Source: Aricia agestis
Taxonomy: Eukaryota; Arthropoda; Insecta; Lepidoptera; Lycaenidae
Reading direction: 5' to 3'
Assembly (NCBI RefSeq): GCF_905147365.1
Contig: NC_056422.1
Location: 1,428,501-1,492,500, forward strand
Length of the DNA: 64,000 nucleotides
In this document: positions 10,841-21,964 of the stretch, one piece after another
How the letters are laid out: each line of letters opens with the position of its first letter
How positions within the stretch are numbered: position 1 is the stretch's first letter
Made by a program: the position numbers and the translations under genes
The notes under the pieces: model-generated
Told to the model about the DNA's origin: nothing
Databases searched by the model: none
What the model saw: the letters and a program-made list of their open reading frames with translations, nothing else

Positions 10841-11495
10841 ATTACAAAACTTCATGTAAATTGTAATGCTTGAATATATTTTAGTAGCTTTTTAAAAATA
10901 AAAAGGAAGTTATTTTATTGAAAGTAAAAGTATGCACCCAGAATAATATATAATTTTCTTTAGTTTGTATAAAAACTATTTTTAGCAGAATTTTTATAAT
11001 ATAAATTAACAAGTAATGCTTCAAGAGTATTGATATAATTTAAATATAAGTAGCAGTCGTATAATTTGTTTTGTATATGTATGATAATATATAAGTGGTA
11101 CATAAGGCATTCAAAGTAAATAACATTTATTGTAAATAATAATAATTTATTTGTAACTGACACAGTGCGTAAAAGTGAATAAGTATGATAATATAAGATG
11201 TTTTGAATTATTTGAAATCAATGGGTAGTTTTATTTCTCATTATTTGTCCCAATTTTTTAACTTATAAATGTGAATATTTAAATTAAGACCTGGTCAAAG
11301 TTATTTGTGACTTTTATTAAAATTAATTTAAAGCACTACACATCTTAATTTTTATAATTCAAAATATATTCACCTCACATTATAATAATATCTACATAGT
11401 TTTATCTGGTTCCAAAAAAATCATAATCAATCAAGTTTATACTAGCGCAGTCAAAGCGCATCAATGAACATAACAAATTCAACCTTAACACCAAA

Positions 11496-11781
11496 GCGTT
11501 AACGCCTACAAATAATAAAAACTAAGGAAAAGTAACTCCGTCCAAAAACATGCTACACAATACTTGTCAAAAAACGTGTACCTTAGGTAGGTACACATTT
11601 CAATACATTTGCAATATTTAGGTGACCTTGAGCGGTACTAGGCTGACGTTACATGACAGATCAAAAGGAACCAAATTTAAAACGGTAATAGTATGGGAAT
11701 CAACTCACCGAGGCGGCCATTTTTAAAAGAAGAAGAAGAAGAGTTACGATTCCTTAGTTTTTATTATTCGTAGGTTAACGC
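11496..11781. mobile_element. MITE between p115 and Vti1a
   Basis: Inverted ends of about 40 bp: GCGTTAACGCCTACAAATAA on the left and, reversed, GCGTTAACCTACGAATAATA on the right, continuing as AAAACTAAGGAA. No ORF. Confidence 0.7.
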
Positions 11782-11814
11782 ACATAATATTACTTCTGAG
11801 AATTTAAAAAGACC

Positions 11815-11965
11815 CGCGCATCCGCGCGCACTTTCGCGAATTCGCTTGACCACCGCTTTTTGGTGCGCGCGCATTCTCGCGCATTCAAGCGCACAAAAGC
11901 GAATCTACGCGTCATCACTGTAGGCATTCTGGCGAATCCGCGCGCATTCGCTGCGCTTCGACTCT
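11815..11965. other. GC-rich patch of GCGCGCATT-like motifs
   Basis: A CpG-dense stretch in an AT-rich spacer with repeated GCGCGCA, GCGCATT and CGCGAATTCGC phrases in both orientations. It resembles the inner part of a palindromic element, but clear ends were not found. Confidence 0.4.
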
Positions 11966-12475
11966 GCGCTATTATAAATGGACCCTAAAGCAATTTTTAA
12001 TTTGCAGAAAAATAGCTTTCATTTCGTAAATACGTATTTTTTTGTTTGCAGTAAATTTACCTTTTTTTTATCGGATTTTTCAACTGATCAGTCTTATATG
12101 TAAGAGATCTTAAAACTTGCATTTATTTCATTGAAGAAGTTATGTCTTAAAATTATACAATAATAAATAATAATCCTATTTACAATGTTAATACTTATTA
12201 CAATTTTTAAATAATTTTACACAACTTTTCCTTAGCAGATACTTTCAACTAAATTATAAGCCTTCCCAGTAACTTTATAGTTAAGCAGAAATTGGTTTAT
12301 TAAGTGCAATAGATGACATTATACTACATCCTTTTTTGGCAAGTCACAGTATCGCCATACTGAATATGCAGACAGACACGCCTTCCATTGATACGAATAT
12401 TAGTACATAATATGAATGTTTGCTACATATTACAGCAATATTGATTTTTAAACAAAACCATTTTAAATTTCTTAC

Positions 12476-12762
12476 CATAAAGTTAGTAAACCTAGCGGAA
12501 TAGAGCGACAATCTCGAGCTGTCAAACATAACCGAATTTGGTTTTATCTGTGTGTAAAAATATGTGTACGTATACACTTACACAAGCATGATTGAACATT
12601 ATTTCTGTGAGATTAAATTGTCAACGTGTGGCACATGCTGACTGGACATCAAAAAAAGAGTGCTGCTGACACGTCTCCTTTTACCATGCAGTGTTACTGA
12701 TAGTGACATCTCTCTTGCTCAGGCCTTTGTTTCTCTATTCCGCTAGGTATATTAACTTTATG
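12476..12762. mobile_element. MITE near the Vti1a 3' end
   Basis: Ends are inverted: CATAAAGTTAGTAAACCTAG on the left and, reversed, CATAAAGTTAATATACCTAG on the right, each followed by CGGAATAGAG. About 287 bp, non-coding, possibly within the Vti1a 3' UTR. Confidence 0.7.
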
Positions 12763-12843
12763 TTTCCTACAGTAGGTAATGGAAATGTAAATAAAGTTTC
12801 TAGGATATCAATAAGTTACAATATAATGCTAACTATATGTAAG

Positions 12844-14758
12844 CTATGTGACCGACAAATAGACTGCTAAACCTATTAAAGCTACTAACACCAAAAAGAC
12901 TATTCCCAGGACAAATCTTTCCTGCAATGCTCTCATCATCATGGTCTTCAACAGTCGTGTAGACCTATTCAACTGTTCGTCAGTTTCCCGTAGCTGAAAT
13001 TATTATAATTTGTTAGTAACATGGGTTTTACTTTTTGAATGACAGTGGAGCCAAAATAATCAATTTTGCCAATTTTTCCATGTAAGTTTCTGAAACAATT
13101 TTGCTTTAACTACTAGACTGATTTTAATGAAGGTATAGGTACCGTTTTTTTGCCGCAGCTAACCGCGACCAACAAAAATACAAATAAAATTTCCTTTTTT
13201 TCTCTACGCCACAAGCGGTGGCAGCATGGGTCGCTTTGCAAATGTCAGTAGAAAATGAAACCTATAGCCTATGTCATACGCATAATTTTGGTAGTTGAAA
13301 CTTTCACAGTAAGTGTCTAAACACACTAGGCCGAAGTTACGCGCCGGAAATTCCGCATGATTACAGTCGATTTTAAATTACCAATGACACACTATTCCTT
13401 CGCGTTCCGTCCGTATATTGTATCTATTTGACATTGCGGGTGTAATCATGCGGAATTTCCGCCTCGTAACTTCGGCCTAGTGTGTTTAGACACTTAGTAA
13501 TAAAGTTATACACACCCTTCCTCTAGATCTCTGTATTGTTTCTCTCTGGGAGTTTAGGTCCTGCAGCACAGCCGCCCCTATCTGCTCCGTCTCCAGCACA
13601 ACTCGGTAGCCCTCTGTGAGACTCTTGCCCGTCCTCTCCAGCCTCTCTGTGTTGTCCAATAACTTCTGTCTCTGCTCATTCCCCGTTGACCAGTCGTCAT
13701 ACTCTTCATTGTCAATGTTATCTGAAGAATAAATAATTTCAATTCATTTCATAAAAGTATTCAGGCAAACAGTTATTAAGCCATTGCATAGCTTTTATTG
13801 CAGTCTTTGAATGTGGCGTCCGGAACAAGAAATCCATAACAAAAATAAACCTAACATCTAACCTTTTCTAGACAATGCAATTTACGTAAGAAAAATCCTT
13901 CTCATTTACTATGGGGATAGGAATAGCATCAAACTATTACTCTAAGATCAGTTTTCGTATGTTTGTTTCTACTTCTCTAGTATAAAATGGATTTTCTTAC
14001 ATAATGCAGGATTAGTCCCAACTTTTCTATATTCATCCTTCACTCTCTGCAGTTCAGCTCTGTAGGCCGATACTCTGGAGCCAGCACCTGAGCCTCTGTA
14101 TTCCAGTTCCAATTGCTCCAACTGAAATAATAATATATTTTTTTTGCATTATAATTTTACTGTTTGGTAAGTTATTTAAGTAAATTTGAAAACAATATGT
14201 GTTGTAATAACAATATTTTCGTAGTAAGAAAGAAGAGCCTTGTGAATAGAAAAAGGTAAACACACAAATCAATTATTATTTTGTTTAAACTATCAATCCC
14301 CAAGCGGCACCCGGCTGTTGCATAATAATTGAAAATCTATTGTGTCTGCGATTCCCATGATAGAGGTTATGGTTAAGTTATGAATATATACACATGTGTT
14401 GATATTACAGAGTTGTGATGTGATAAACTTCATGTAACAAATTAATATAATTTTAAACATTCCATTGACTTACTAGATCATTGGCTTCCTCGAAATTTCC
14501 TTGGATTTCTTTGTGAAGGGAATCTCGTTCGTCTAAAAAGTTCCAAATCGTTAGTTGCAAAAAGCAAAACTGTAGGTATAGGTAAGTATTATATTCTACT
14601 CAGCATTAACATTGGTGATAATCACAGAATACAAATTACTCACGGAGGTGATTATAAACGTTACCTTCATTTGCTGTCCTCAGCCTACCAATTTTTGCTG
14701 TTATATCAGCTGTAATGATGGAATATTGCTGCTCATAAGATTGTATTAATGTAGCCAT
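12844..14758 (-). CDS. VTI1A: Vti1a-type Qb-SNARE (vesicle transport through interaction with t-SNAREs)
   Basis: Five exons on the minus strand, 14758-14665, 14532-14474, 14121-14001, 13721-13516 and 12993-12844, join in phase to 209 residues (human VTI1A 217). The N-terminus (YEQQYSIITADITAKIGRL) matches the Vti1 helical N-domain. Residues about 109-170 form the Qb SNARE helix (QKLLDNTERLERTGKSL, LETEQIG, RLRETDEQLNRSTRLL). Residues about 189-206 are a hydrophobic C-terminal anchor ending at TAG. Known role: endosome-TGN and late Golgi fusion. Exon 4 uses a weaker donor (AGG/GTGTGT). A MITE sits in intron 4. It is divergent from the FERM-PDZ gene and converges with p115. Confidence 0.92.
13311..13495. 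mobile_element. MITE in Vti1a intron 4
   Basis: A 185-bp element with inverted arms of about 50 bp: AAGTGTCTAAACACACTAGG on both ends, then CCGAAGTTACG and GGAAATTCCGC blocks. It is flanked by AGT on both sides, a possible 3-bp target duplication. Complementary arms would give a strong RNA hairpin in the pre-mRNA. Confidence 0.75.
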
Positions 14759-15623
14759 ATTTTAGGCGACAGGAAATCTTTATACAAACAATAACAATAA
14801 GCGCACTGTTTGAAAATTCAAACATACGTAAAAATACTGCTTATTTTTAAATTAAGATTCTATTTCCGATGAATATTAATAAAATTTCACACAAATCACA
14901 ATACATTTGCGATTTTCTTTACGGATTTTCCACAGATGATGGGATTTTCTTTGGAATTTGGATTTTCAAATGACATGACTTTGACAATTTGTTAGGTATT
15001 GCAAGTACAGAAATTTATTTCTTCATTTATTTATATTTATTTGAATAAATTCTAAAGCTATTTAGTAATTAGTACACACAAATATGCAAAAAAATTGAAA
15101 TGTTATCCACTGTAGTTACGGATTTTATTCAATTGGATTTTTTTAGGAATTAATTTTTGCAAAAAATGTATGTAGAAAGACATAAAAGAAAAGTTGCAAT
15201 ACCGAAATAAGAACAAACAATTCGCACTGGACATACCAACAGAAAAAGTTGAATAGCACAGATTACTAGTATATTGTTGAATAGTCAACAAGTGAACAGC
15301 GAACAAGTGCTTTTGTGATTTTTGAAACAGGTGGAATAATAAAAAGTATAAATGTTTTTAAATTATAAAGTTTATACAAAGTGATCGTCATCATTTTTCG
15401 TTCAACAAATGTGTAGTTTTGCCTAGTCTTGGGGTGTAAATCATTTAAATGCTACTTGCTATTCGTGACGGAACGCCAAGTTTTAAAAAGTTTCGTTAGG
15501 TAAGTTACTATTTCGTAAATCTGTAAATTTATCGAAATCGAATTAATGTTTACGGACTTAGCCGTATGTATTTCTAAACCACTTCAAAACTTCTTTCACA
15601 CGATTATTTTCTTCTGCAGAAAA
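14759..15623. promoter_or_regulatory. divergent promoter Vti1a / FERM-PDZ, with a 5' UTR intron
   Basis: The spacer between two divergent start codons. A consensus donor (GTTAG/GTAAGT) at 15500 and a strong acceptor (TTTTCTTCTGCAG) ending at 15619 suggest a 120-bp intron in the FERM-PDZ 5' UTR, four bases before its ATG. No TATA box is called with confidence. Confidence 0.55.
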
Positions 15624-18600
15624 ATGCCTCGCACTTTTGATGAAGACTCTGGGAGGAGCTCCTGTTCCGCAGCATCTATAACTTTGAGCCCCACACCGGA
15701 CTTTCCTGTTAGGAATGCTCAAAATGTAAAAAAGGACTTTTTCATTTCCACTGAAAAATTATCGCATCTCAAAGTTAGCACTCAGCCGAGGAGCCATTTG
15801 AGTGTTTTGAAATCACCGGACGAAAGAGATCCTTTCCCCAGCTGTAGAGTGACTAGACACAAAAGAAATGCTTTGTTTGATCTATTCCACCCATCCAAAG
15901 TGGGAGGCCTGAGTCATGCACAATCTACACACAATATCATCTCTAGTACCCAGCTGGAGCCAGCGATGCAGACAAATGCAGTTTCACTATCTGATATAAA
16001 CACTGATGATGGGAAAAATAAGGAAGCAATCCTGAACAAAATATTTAGGCGGGGTAAACCCGTGCAAAGAGCAGCATCGAGGCTATACAAGGCTGAAAAT
16101 CTAAAGGGTAAGGAAAACTGTACAGGTCCTGAGTTTATTGTGAGAGCTTCCCAGCCCGTCAAACACCTGGATCTCACTCTGTCGGCTATTTGTGAGAAGA
16201 GAATTATCACTGTAGTACTCTTGAATGGCCAGAGAACAGAGGTTGTGTGTGATCCAAACTTTATCACAGCTGGGCAAATTTTTGAAGGTCTAGTACATAG
16301 TGAGAAGTATGAGCACAACTTCATGCTAGGTATAGCCATTCTGATAGGTGGTGACTTTGTGTTTTTGCCCGATGATTACAAAATCAAAAAAGTTGCCCCA
16401 GATGCCTGGGCTAAACCGAACAACAAAAAGAAAGGTCACGAAGATAATGTTTCACTCACATTGTTTTTGAGAATAAAATTTTTCTTGCCCAAAAACATTG
16501 CCAATAATATACAAGGAGGGGAGTGGAGATACAGAGTATACCTGCAGCTCAGAAGAGCTACACTAGAAGGACAGATAATTTCAACTATGCAGAATCTCAT
16601 TTTATTAGCCGGATATGCTTTGCATATAGAGTTTGGTGAATTCTCATACAGAGAACATGGCACAGCAGATTACTTTTTATTGGAACATTATTTACCAGAA
16701 TTTCTTATAACAAATGAGATGGCTGATGTAAAATTGAGAATGAAAAGAGCACATGAGTCAAGACGTGGATTGGATAAAAATAAAGCTATTATAAACTATA
16801 TAACACTAGCACAAACTTTCCGTGACTATGGTGCTCATTTTTATTCAGCAATATGGGCGACAAGAGATGGATTTTGCCGAGAGATTTGGTTGTCTATTGG
16901 TCCAAGGGGTGTAACCCTATATTCTAGAAATAATCCTACTCCAGAGGATTCAAATGTAACCTCCAACCGTATTGTGTTACAAAGTTTACCATGGCATCAC
17001 ATACACACATTCTATTACAACAAAAAGAGCTTATACATAATGCCTAATGCATATTCTGGTTTGTCGAAGATAGGCATCAAATATAAACTCAAAATGACTG
17101 ACAATAAGAGCTATTTTACCTTTTGGCTAGCTTCCCTGCATCATAGATTGTATTTAAAGTTGTATGCAAAGGAAGACTTCATAAATTATTTATCAAGTGA
17201 ATTGAATTACCCATTGAATAACAGTCCTAAGAAGGTGGATTGTAGTAACTATCAAGATAGCTATAATCTTGCAGTAAGAAATCCAGTTAGAGCTAGAAGA
17301 CCTGTAAGAAGAAGATTCAGGATGGATCTGTTTGGGGATAAGAAAATACAAAACAAGGAAAACGAAAACCCTGACACTGAGGAATTGTTAAAAAGAATTC
17401 TTTTACCTCAGTTTAATCCAGACTGCTCCTCCGCCACCATCAACTCCAACACTCCAATGAACTCCTCAAACGAGGGTCTGTCCTCCTCTGAGAGCAGTTT
17501 GCCCAGGAGACATGGTGTTAAAATGGGTACAAGAGTATTTAACGGCATGAAGAACACTATCGATGGAAGATATTCTAGTTCACCTAGAAAAAACTTTCCA
17601 ATCAAGTCTGAAAGTGATCTAGCCACTGCTCACAGTGATTCAGATGAGCTGAGCTCCGAGCAAAGGCAGCATGTGAACAGCATGGATTTGCTCCCAGAGA
17701 GACCATACAGTCAAACAAAATTATCTTCACCTTCTGCTTATGTTCTGGAATCTCCAAAAGCTTATTCAGATGCTTTTAATTATAATGAGACAATAAATGA
17801 GTCTAGCATAAACACATCTATATTTGAGCGTCTAGACAACATGGAATGTATACAGGGAGAGAGAGTATTTGTTACAGCTTCACTAGAAAGAGATAAAATG
17901 AATGCACTTGGCTTGCAAGTAGCTGAAGGTTCAGATGGAAATGTTTACATTAAATCCATCACACCAGGTGGTGCAGCGGACCAGTGCAACAAGCTTCTAC
18001 CGGGAGATCAGATTATATCTGTTAATGGTCAGACACTGCTAAACCTTAAATATGATGTAGCTTTAAACATGTTGCAGTCAGCTCCAAGCAGAGTGGAATT
18101 AATTGTTTTACAAAATACAACTAAAAACTATACAAACTGCAATGACAACACAAGTGAGACATCCACTCAATCTAAGATGAAAAGGGCTAGCATTGCTAGT
18201 GCCTTAGATGTGGAAATAACAGATGATGAGTTGCTTAATGAGGAAGCACTTAAAACAATTTATGCTTTGATAAAATTGACGAAAGAAAAAGTAATAAGCA
18301 GAATGAAAGACAGGTCAAGTCTAACAAGCAGTTCTTTGCAGAAATGTTATTCAGAGAATAAAGTTTACGACGATTCAAATATAATGCAAGAAAAGAGCTT
18401 GCCTCAAAAGAAGAGCCTCAAGTTTAATACTTGGCGTGGACAGGAAAACGACAGACTAAAACGTCGCCCGCTCAGTTTGAGTATTCCGACAGACGTACAT
18501 TTATCAGAGAACTATTTAAACGACGAACGTACCAGCGAACTATTCAAAAAGTCTTCCCTCAAGTCATTACATTCTGAAATGGATGGCTTGGATAAATCCG

Positions 18601-18794
18601 AGAGTGATTCTGTAAAAAATGTTGCTCTGCCGCGAAATTTTGGGCTCAGCAGACGATGGTTAGGGCCTGTGAAGTATCCTGTGACTCCTTGCAAGAATAC
18701 TAGTGGGCTGGAAAGTGCAATAGATAACAATATTGTAAGGAGACATTTTATTTATGGCACAGGAGACTCCGATGAAGAACAAATATTTTTATAG
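15624..18794 (+). CDS. FERM and PDZ domain protein (FRMPD2/PTPN13-like scaffold, no phosphatase)
   Basis: A single open exon encodes 1056 residues. The chosen ATG (MPRTFDEDSG) follows a consensus 3' splice site; 26 further in-frame codons upstream are probably intron. Residues 1-185 are low-complexity and Ser-rich. Residues about 190-525 form a FERM domain: a ubiquitin-like lobe (ITVVLLNGQRTEVVCDP), a helical lobe (LLEHYLPEFL) and a PH-like lobe ending before LNYPLNN. A disordered Ser-rich linker follows. One PDZ domain spans about 746-832, with ALGLQVAEGSDGNVYIKSIT as the binding-groove strand and LLPGDQIISVNGQ. A basic, disordered tail ends DSDEEQIFL. FERM-PDZ proteins bind membrane lipids and receptor tails at the cell cortex. 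No phosphatase or KIND domain is present. The exact orthologue is uncertain. Confidence 0.88.
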   Translation: MPRTFDEDSGRSSCSAASITLSPTPDFPVRNAQNVKKDFFISTEKLSHLKVSTQPRSHLSVLKSPDERDPFPSCRVTRHKRNALFDLFHPSKVGGLSHAQSTHNIISSTQLEPAMQTNAVSLSDINTDDGKNKEAILNKIFRRGKPVQRAASRLYKAENLKGKENCTGPEFIVRASQPVKHLDLTLSAICEKRIITVVLLNGQRTEVVCDPNFITAGQIFEGLVHSEKYEHNFMLGIAILIGGDFVFLPDDYKIKKVAPDAWAKPNNKKKGHEDNVSLTLFLRIKFFLPKNIANNIQGGEWRYRVYLQLRRATLEGQIISTMQNLILLAGYALHIEFGEFSYREHGTADYFLLEHYLPEFLITNEMADVKLRMKRAHESRRGLDKNKAIINYITLAQTFRDYGAHFYSAIWATRDGFCREIWLSIGPRGVTLYSRNNPTPEDSNVTSNRIVLQSLPWHHIHTFYYNKKSLYIMPNAYSGLSKIGIKYKLKMTDNKSYFTFWLASLHHRLYLKLYAKEDFINYLSSELNYPLNNSPKKVDCSNYQDSYNLAVRNPVRARRPVRRRFRMDLFGDKKIQNKENENPDTEELLKRILLPQFNPDCSSATINSNTPMNSSNEGLSSSESSLPRRHGVKMGTRVFNGMKNTIDGRYSSSPRKNFPIKSESDLATAHSDSDELSSEQRQHVNSMDLLPERPYSQTKLSSPSAYVLESPKAYSDAFNYNETINESSINTSIFERLDNMECIQGERVFVTASLERDKMNALGLQVAEGSDGNVYIKSITPGGAADQCNKLLPGDQIISVNGQTLLNLKYDVALNMLQSAPSRVELIVLQNTTKNYTNCNDNTSETSTQSKMKRASIASALDVEITDDELLNEEALKTIYALIKLTKEKVISRMKDRSSLTSSSLQKCYSENKVYDDSNIMQEKSLPQKKSLKFNTWRGQENDRLKRRPLSLSIPTDVHLSENYLNDERTSELFKKSSLKSLHSEMDGLDKSESDSVKNVALPRNFGLSRRWLGPVKYPVTPCKNTSGLESAIDNNIVRRHFIYGTGDSDEEQIFL

Positions 18795-20404
18795 TGTAGA
18801 CACGTCTAATGTTTTATTTTTTTATCAAATATTATATTTTACTATAATTATCTAAAGTAAGCAAGAATAGCCTTAGTTCTATTGACATATATTTTGTGAT
18901 AAATATATTTTCTATCTCAATTTTTTATCTCATTGGATTATTTAAGTTAAAAGTTTATGCTCAATGAATTTTCAACTAAACCTTCAAAGTGAGATTTTTT
19001 GCAACATTTATGAATAGAAATAATTAAGATTGATTCTTTTAATACTGCGATTCTAACATTTCTAACAGAGATTAAAGGAATATCACCAAGCATGGATGAT
19101 ACACGAAGACCTCATTATAGTGAAACAATAACGTAGTTTTTGCAGTTTACCGTTACGTTGCGAGTTTCTCTCAAAACCCCATTGTTAAGAGCACATGACT
19201 TTTATCCGTTTCTCGTTTGCCAACATTATTATGTTAATTTTTATTACTTTCATTATCAATTAGGAGCTAGGAAATAACGGTTACGACGTCTTTTCCTTCC
19301 GTAACTCCACAAACTATTACGATTACTGCAAATTACTTCACCGATTCTAATTGTAATGAATATTGATAATATTCGCTTGCAAAAAAAGATTAAGCAATAG
19401 ACCTATCGCTATATTATAGCAAACATGTACAGGAAGACAGATGAAACCTTTTCTGTCTTCCTGTACATGTTGTATCTAATTAAAACAACAATTTTAGAGA
19501 AATGACTCGCTTTGCCCCTTATATTATAATATTTAGCGGTAAGTAGAGCATGTTACATCCATGTAAGCGAAAGTTGGAATTTTTTAAAACTGACATTAAT
19601 TAAAACACCAGTAAAAACAAAAACATATCTAATATTATGTTGTAATAACTAAAGTGCTATTATCTAGTGTGCCACACTGAACGGCTACCGTAAAAGGTAA
19701 GGAGGTAACTCGTAAGGTTTACATTAAAAACCTGAACCTTTTGCAACTAGGCAGATCGAAGGTAAAACTAAACTGCCGTCCTAGTATACTTTGCAGATAT
19801 CGCAAATGTTAGTGACATTTTTTGTTCTAGGTGACATTAAAAATTGGGTCTAAATTTGAGACACGAATCACGATGCGGTATTCGCTAGAACACACTATCT
19901 GGCATGAAATATTTAAACTAAAGAACTATAGCAATTAGGTATAGTTCTTTAGTTTTTTTTTTAAGGTTTTAATTATATTTATTTGTATACGATATACGGC
20001 TCGAAGGACCAACTTCTATTTTATCAAAGACTATACATAAAATCTATTCACTACCGAATAAAATTAGAATCGCTCAACGATTTTTGTTCTCACTCTCTAT
20101 ACTTCAATTAAGTTACTCTTCAGCCATTATATTTTAGTTTATCTCACAATAGGCACGTAATTTTTATAACTAGATACAACCTTACTACAACTTATTGTTA
20201 CATTTTACCACACAATAATTATCAAGATTGCATAGTCAAACGTGACTTTTTCTCACGGCTTAGCATACTTAATTAAGTTATACTTTTATATTGTGTCAAA
20301 ATCAGTCAAGAGTTTAAAGTTTAAACGCTATTTGCCACAAAAAATATTTTAGCAAGCGTAGATTTGCGCTAATATCAATGTTTTAGTATTCATTCTATGG
20401 TACT
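18795..20404. other. FERM-PDZ 3' flank with two perfect short hairpins
   Basis: AT-rich sequence without ORFs or known repeats. Two perfect inverted repeats stand out: 19422-19441 with 19452-19471 (20-bp arms, AACATGTACAGGAAGACAGA) and 19915-19930 with 19940-19955 (16-bp arms, AAACTAAAGAACTATA). Their role is unknown; they may be small transposon relics. Confidence 0.5.
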
Positions 20405-20702
20405 TTTTTTATGAAATAAGGGGGCAAACGAGCAAACGGGTCACCTGATGGAAAGCAACTTCCGTCGCCCATGGACACTCGCTGCATCAGAAGAGCTGCA
20501 CGTGCGTTGCCGGCCTTTTAAGAGGGAATAGGGTAATAGGGGAGGGAAGGGAAGGGAATAGGGCAGAAGATTGGGCCTCCGGTAAACTCACTCGGCGAAA
20601 CACAGCGCAAGCGCTGTTTCACGCCGGTTTTCTATGAGAACGTGGTATTTTTTCCGGTCGAGCCGGCCCATTCGTGCCGAAGCATGGCTCTCCCACGTGT
20701 AA
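20405..20702 (-). mobile_element. SINE-like retroposon, copy 3 of 7
   Basis: Minus-oriented copy (T-tail on the left, GAGAGCCATGCTTCGGC end on the right). Its internal pyrimidine-rich tract is shorter than in the copies at 7704 and 53460. Confidence 0.85.
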
Positions 20703-20999
20703 ACTACGTAGGTACTTTTTTGAAGCTAAATTTTCACTATTAGCATAAAATTGTCGAGTAAGTTTCTAAAGTGATCTAATAAGCACATTAGGCTCGCAGT
20801 TTAAGCGTTTATCTGGCGGCTGGCGCTACTAAACTGCTATTTTATTATTCATCGGTTGGCAATTACAAAACTAGTACCTACTCGGCAAAATCAAGGATGA
20901 AAGTGCAAGTCACTTTCACTATCAAAACTTACATGTAAATTCATAATTGGTCGATTAATACTCACTCATTTTGAATTCCCAAAGAGTTGTGTGATAATA

Positions 21000-21302
21000 T
21001 TTTTTTTTTTATGAAATAAGGGGGCAAACGAGCAAACGGGTCACCTGATGGAAAGCAACTTCCGTCGCCCATGGACACTCGCAGCATCAGAAGACCTGCA
21101 GGTGCGTTGCCGGCCTTTTAAGAGGGAATAGGATAATAGGGGAGGGTAGGGATGGAAAGGGAAGGGAATTGGGCCTCCGGTAAACTTACTCACTCGGCGA
21201 AACACAGCGCAAGCGCTGTTTCACGCCGGTTTTCTGTGAGAACGTGGTATTTCTCCGGTCGAGCCGGCCCATTCGTGTCGAAGCATGGCTCTCCCACGTA
21301 TA
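21000..21302 (-). mobile_element. SINE-like retroposon, copy 4 of 7
   Basis: Same family and orientation as the copy 300 bp to its left. The internal tract differs in length, so the two are independent insertions rather than a simple tandem duplication. Confidence 0.85.
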
Positions 21303-21690
21303 AAACTTAAAAGGGAATCCAGAAGACCAACAAAAGTCAAATTGTATTGTAATACACCAATTGTGGTAAGCCGCGTAACGGGGCCAATCATATCAGGCGA
21401 TCATCTGCTCATTTACCTGTCTCGTTAAGTTTTAACTTATCATTAACAAAGTATTTACGCAACGAATAACTACGCTAGACAAAGTGTGCTTGTCTTTGTC
21501 AGGCACATTGGAAAAGGTTAAAGGACAAAGACAGGGGACCTTAAATAGCAAATCTATATATATAAAAATCAATTGCTGTTCGTTAGTCTCGCTAAAACTC
21601 GAGAACGGCTGAACGGATTTATCTTATCTTGGTCTTGAATTATTCGTGGAGGTCTAGGGAAGGTTTAAAAGGTGAGAAAAATTTTGGATG

Positions 21691-21865
21691 TGTGGCGGTA
21701 CCCACAAATCGCCTAATATTCCTGCATCGCGCTATCGAAGTTTTCTGAGCGCGTCGGTATATATACGACAGCTGAAATGTATCACGTGGGCTTCGGCCTG
21801 ACCGAGCATAACACCTCGCTCGGTCGGAAGATCTTCCTTTAGCGTCGCCACGCATTATCCCACAG
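21691..21865 (+). mobile_element. terminal half of a fold-back element (TGTGGCGGTACC family)
   Basis: Begins TGTGGCGGTACCCAC and runs through CGCGCTATCGAAGTTTTCTG and GGGCTTCGGCCTGACCGAGC to CCACGCATTATCCCACA. This equals one arm of the element at 27630-28276. Another partial arm lies at 25905-25985. The preceding 21552-21690 is a separate non-LTR-type fragment (CTCGAGAACGGCTGAACGGA). Confidence 0.6.
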
Positions 21866-21964
21866 ATGTATAGATGCATGGATGTATATGTAGATGTATG
21901 GATGTTTGTTACTCTTTCACGCAAAAACTACTGAACGGATTTTAATGAAACTTTACAATAATAT

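Noticed and set aside
10479..10859. 126-codon frame downstream of p115
   Set aside because: Falls on a palindromic MITE.
15546..15623. 26-codon N-terminal extension of the FERM-PDZ frame
   Set aside because: A strong acceptor (TTTTCTTCTGCAG) lies just before the inner ATG and the extension reads like intron.
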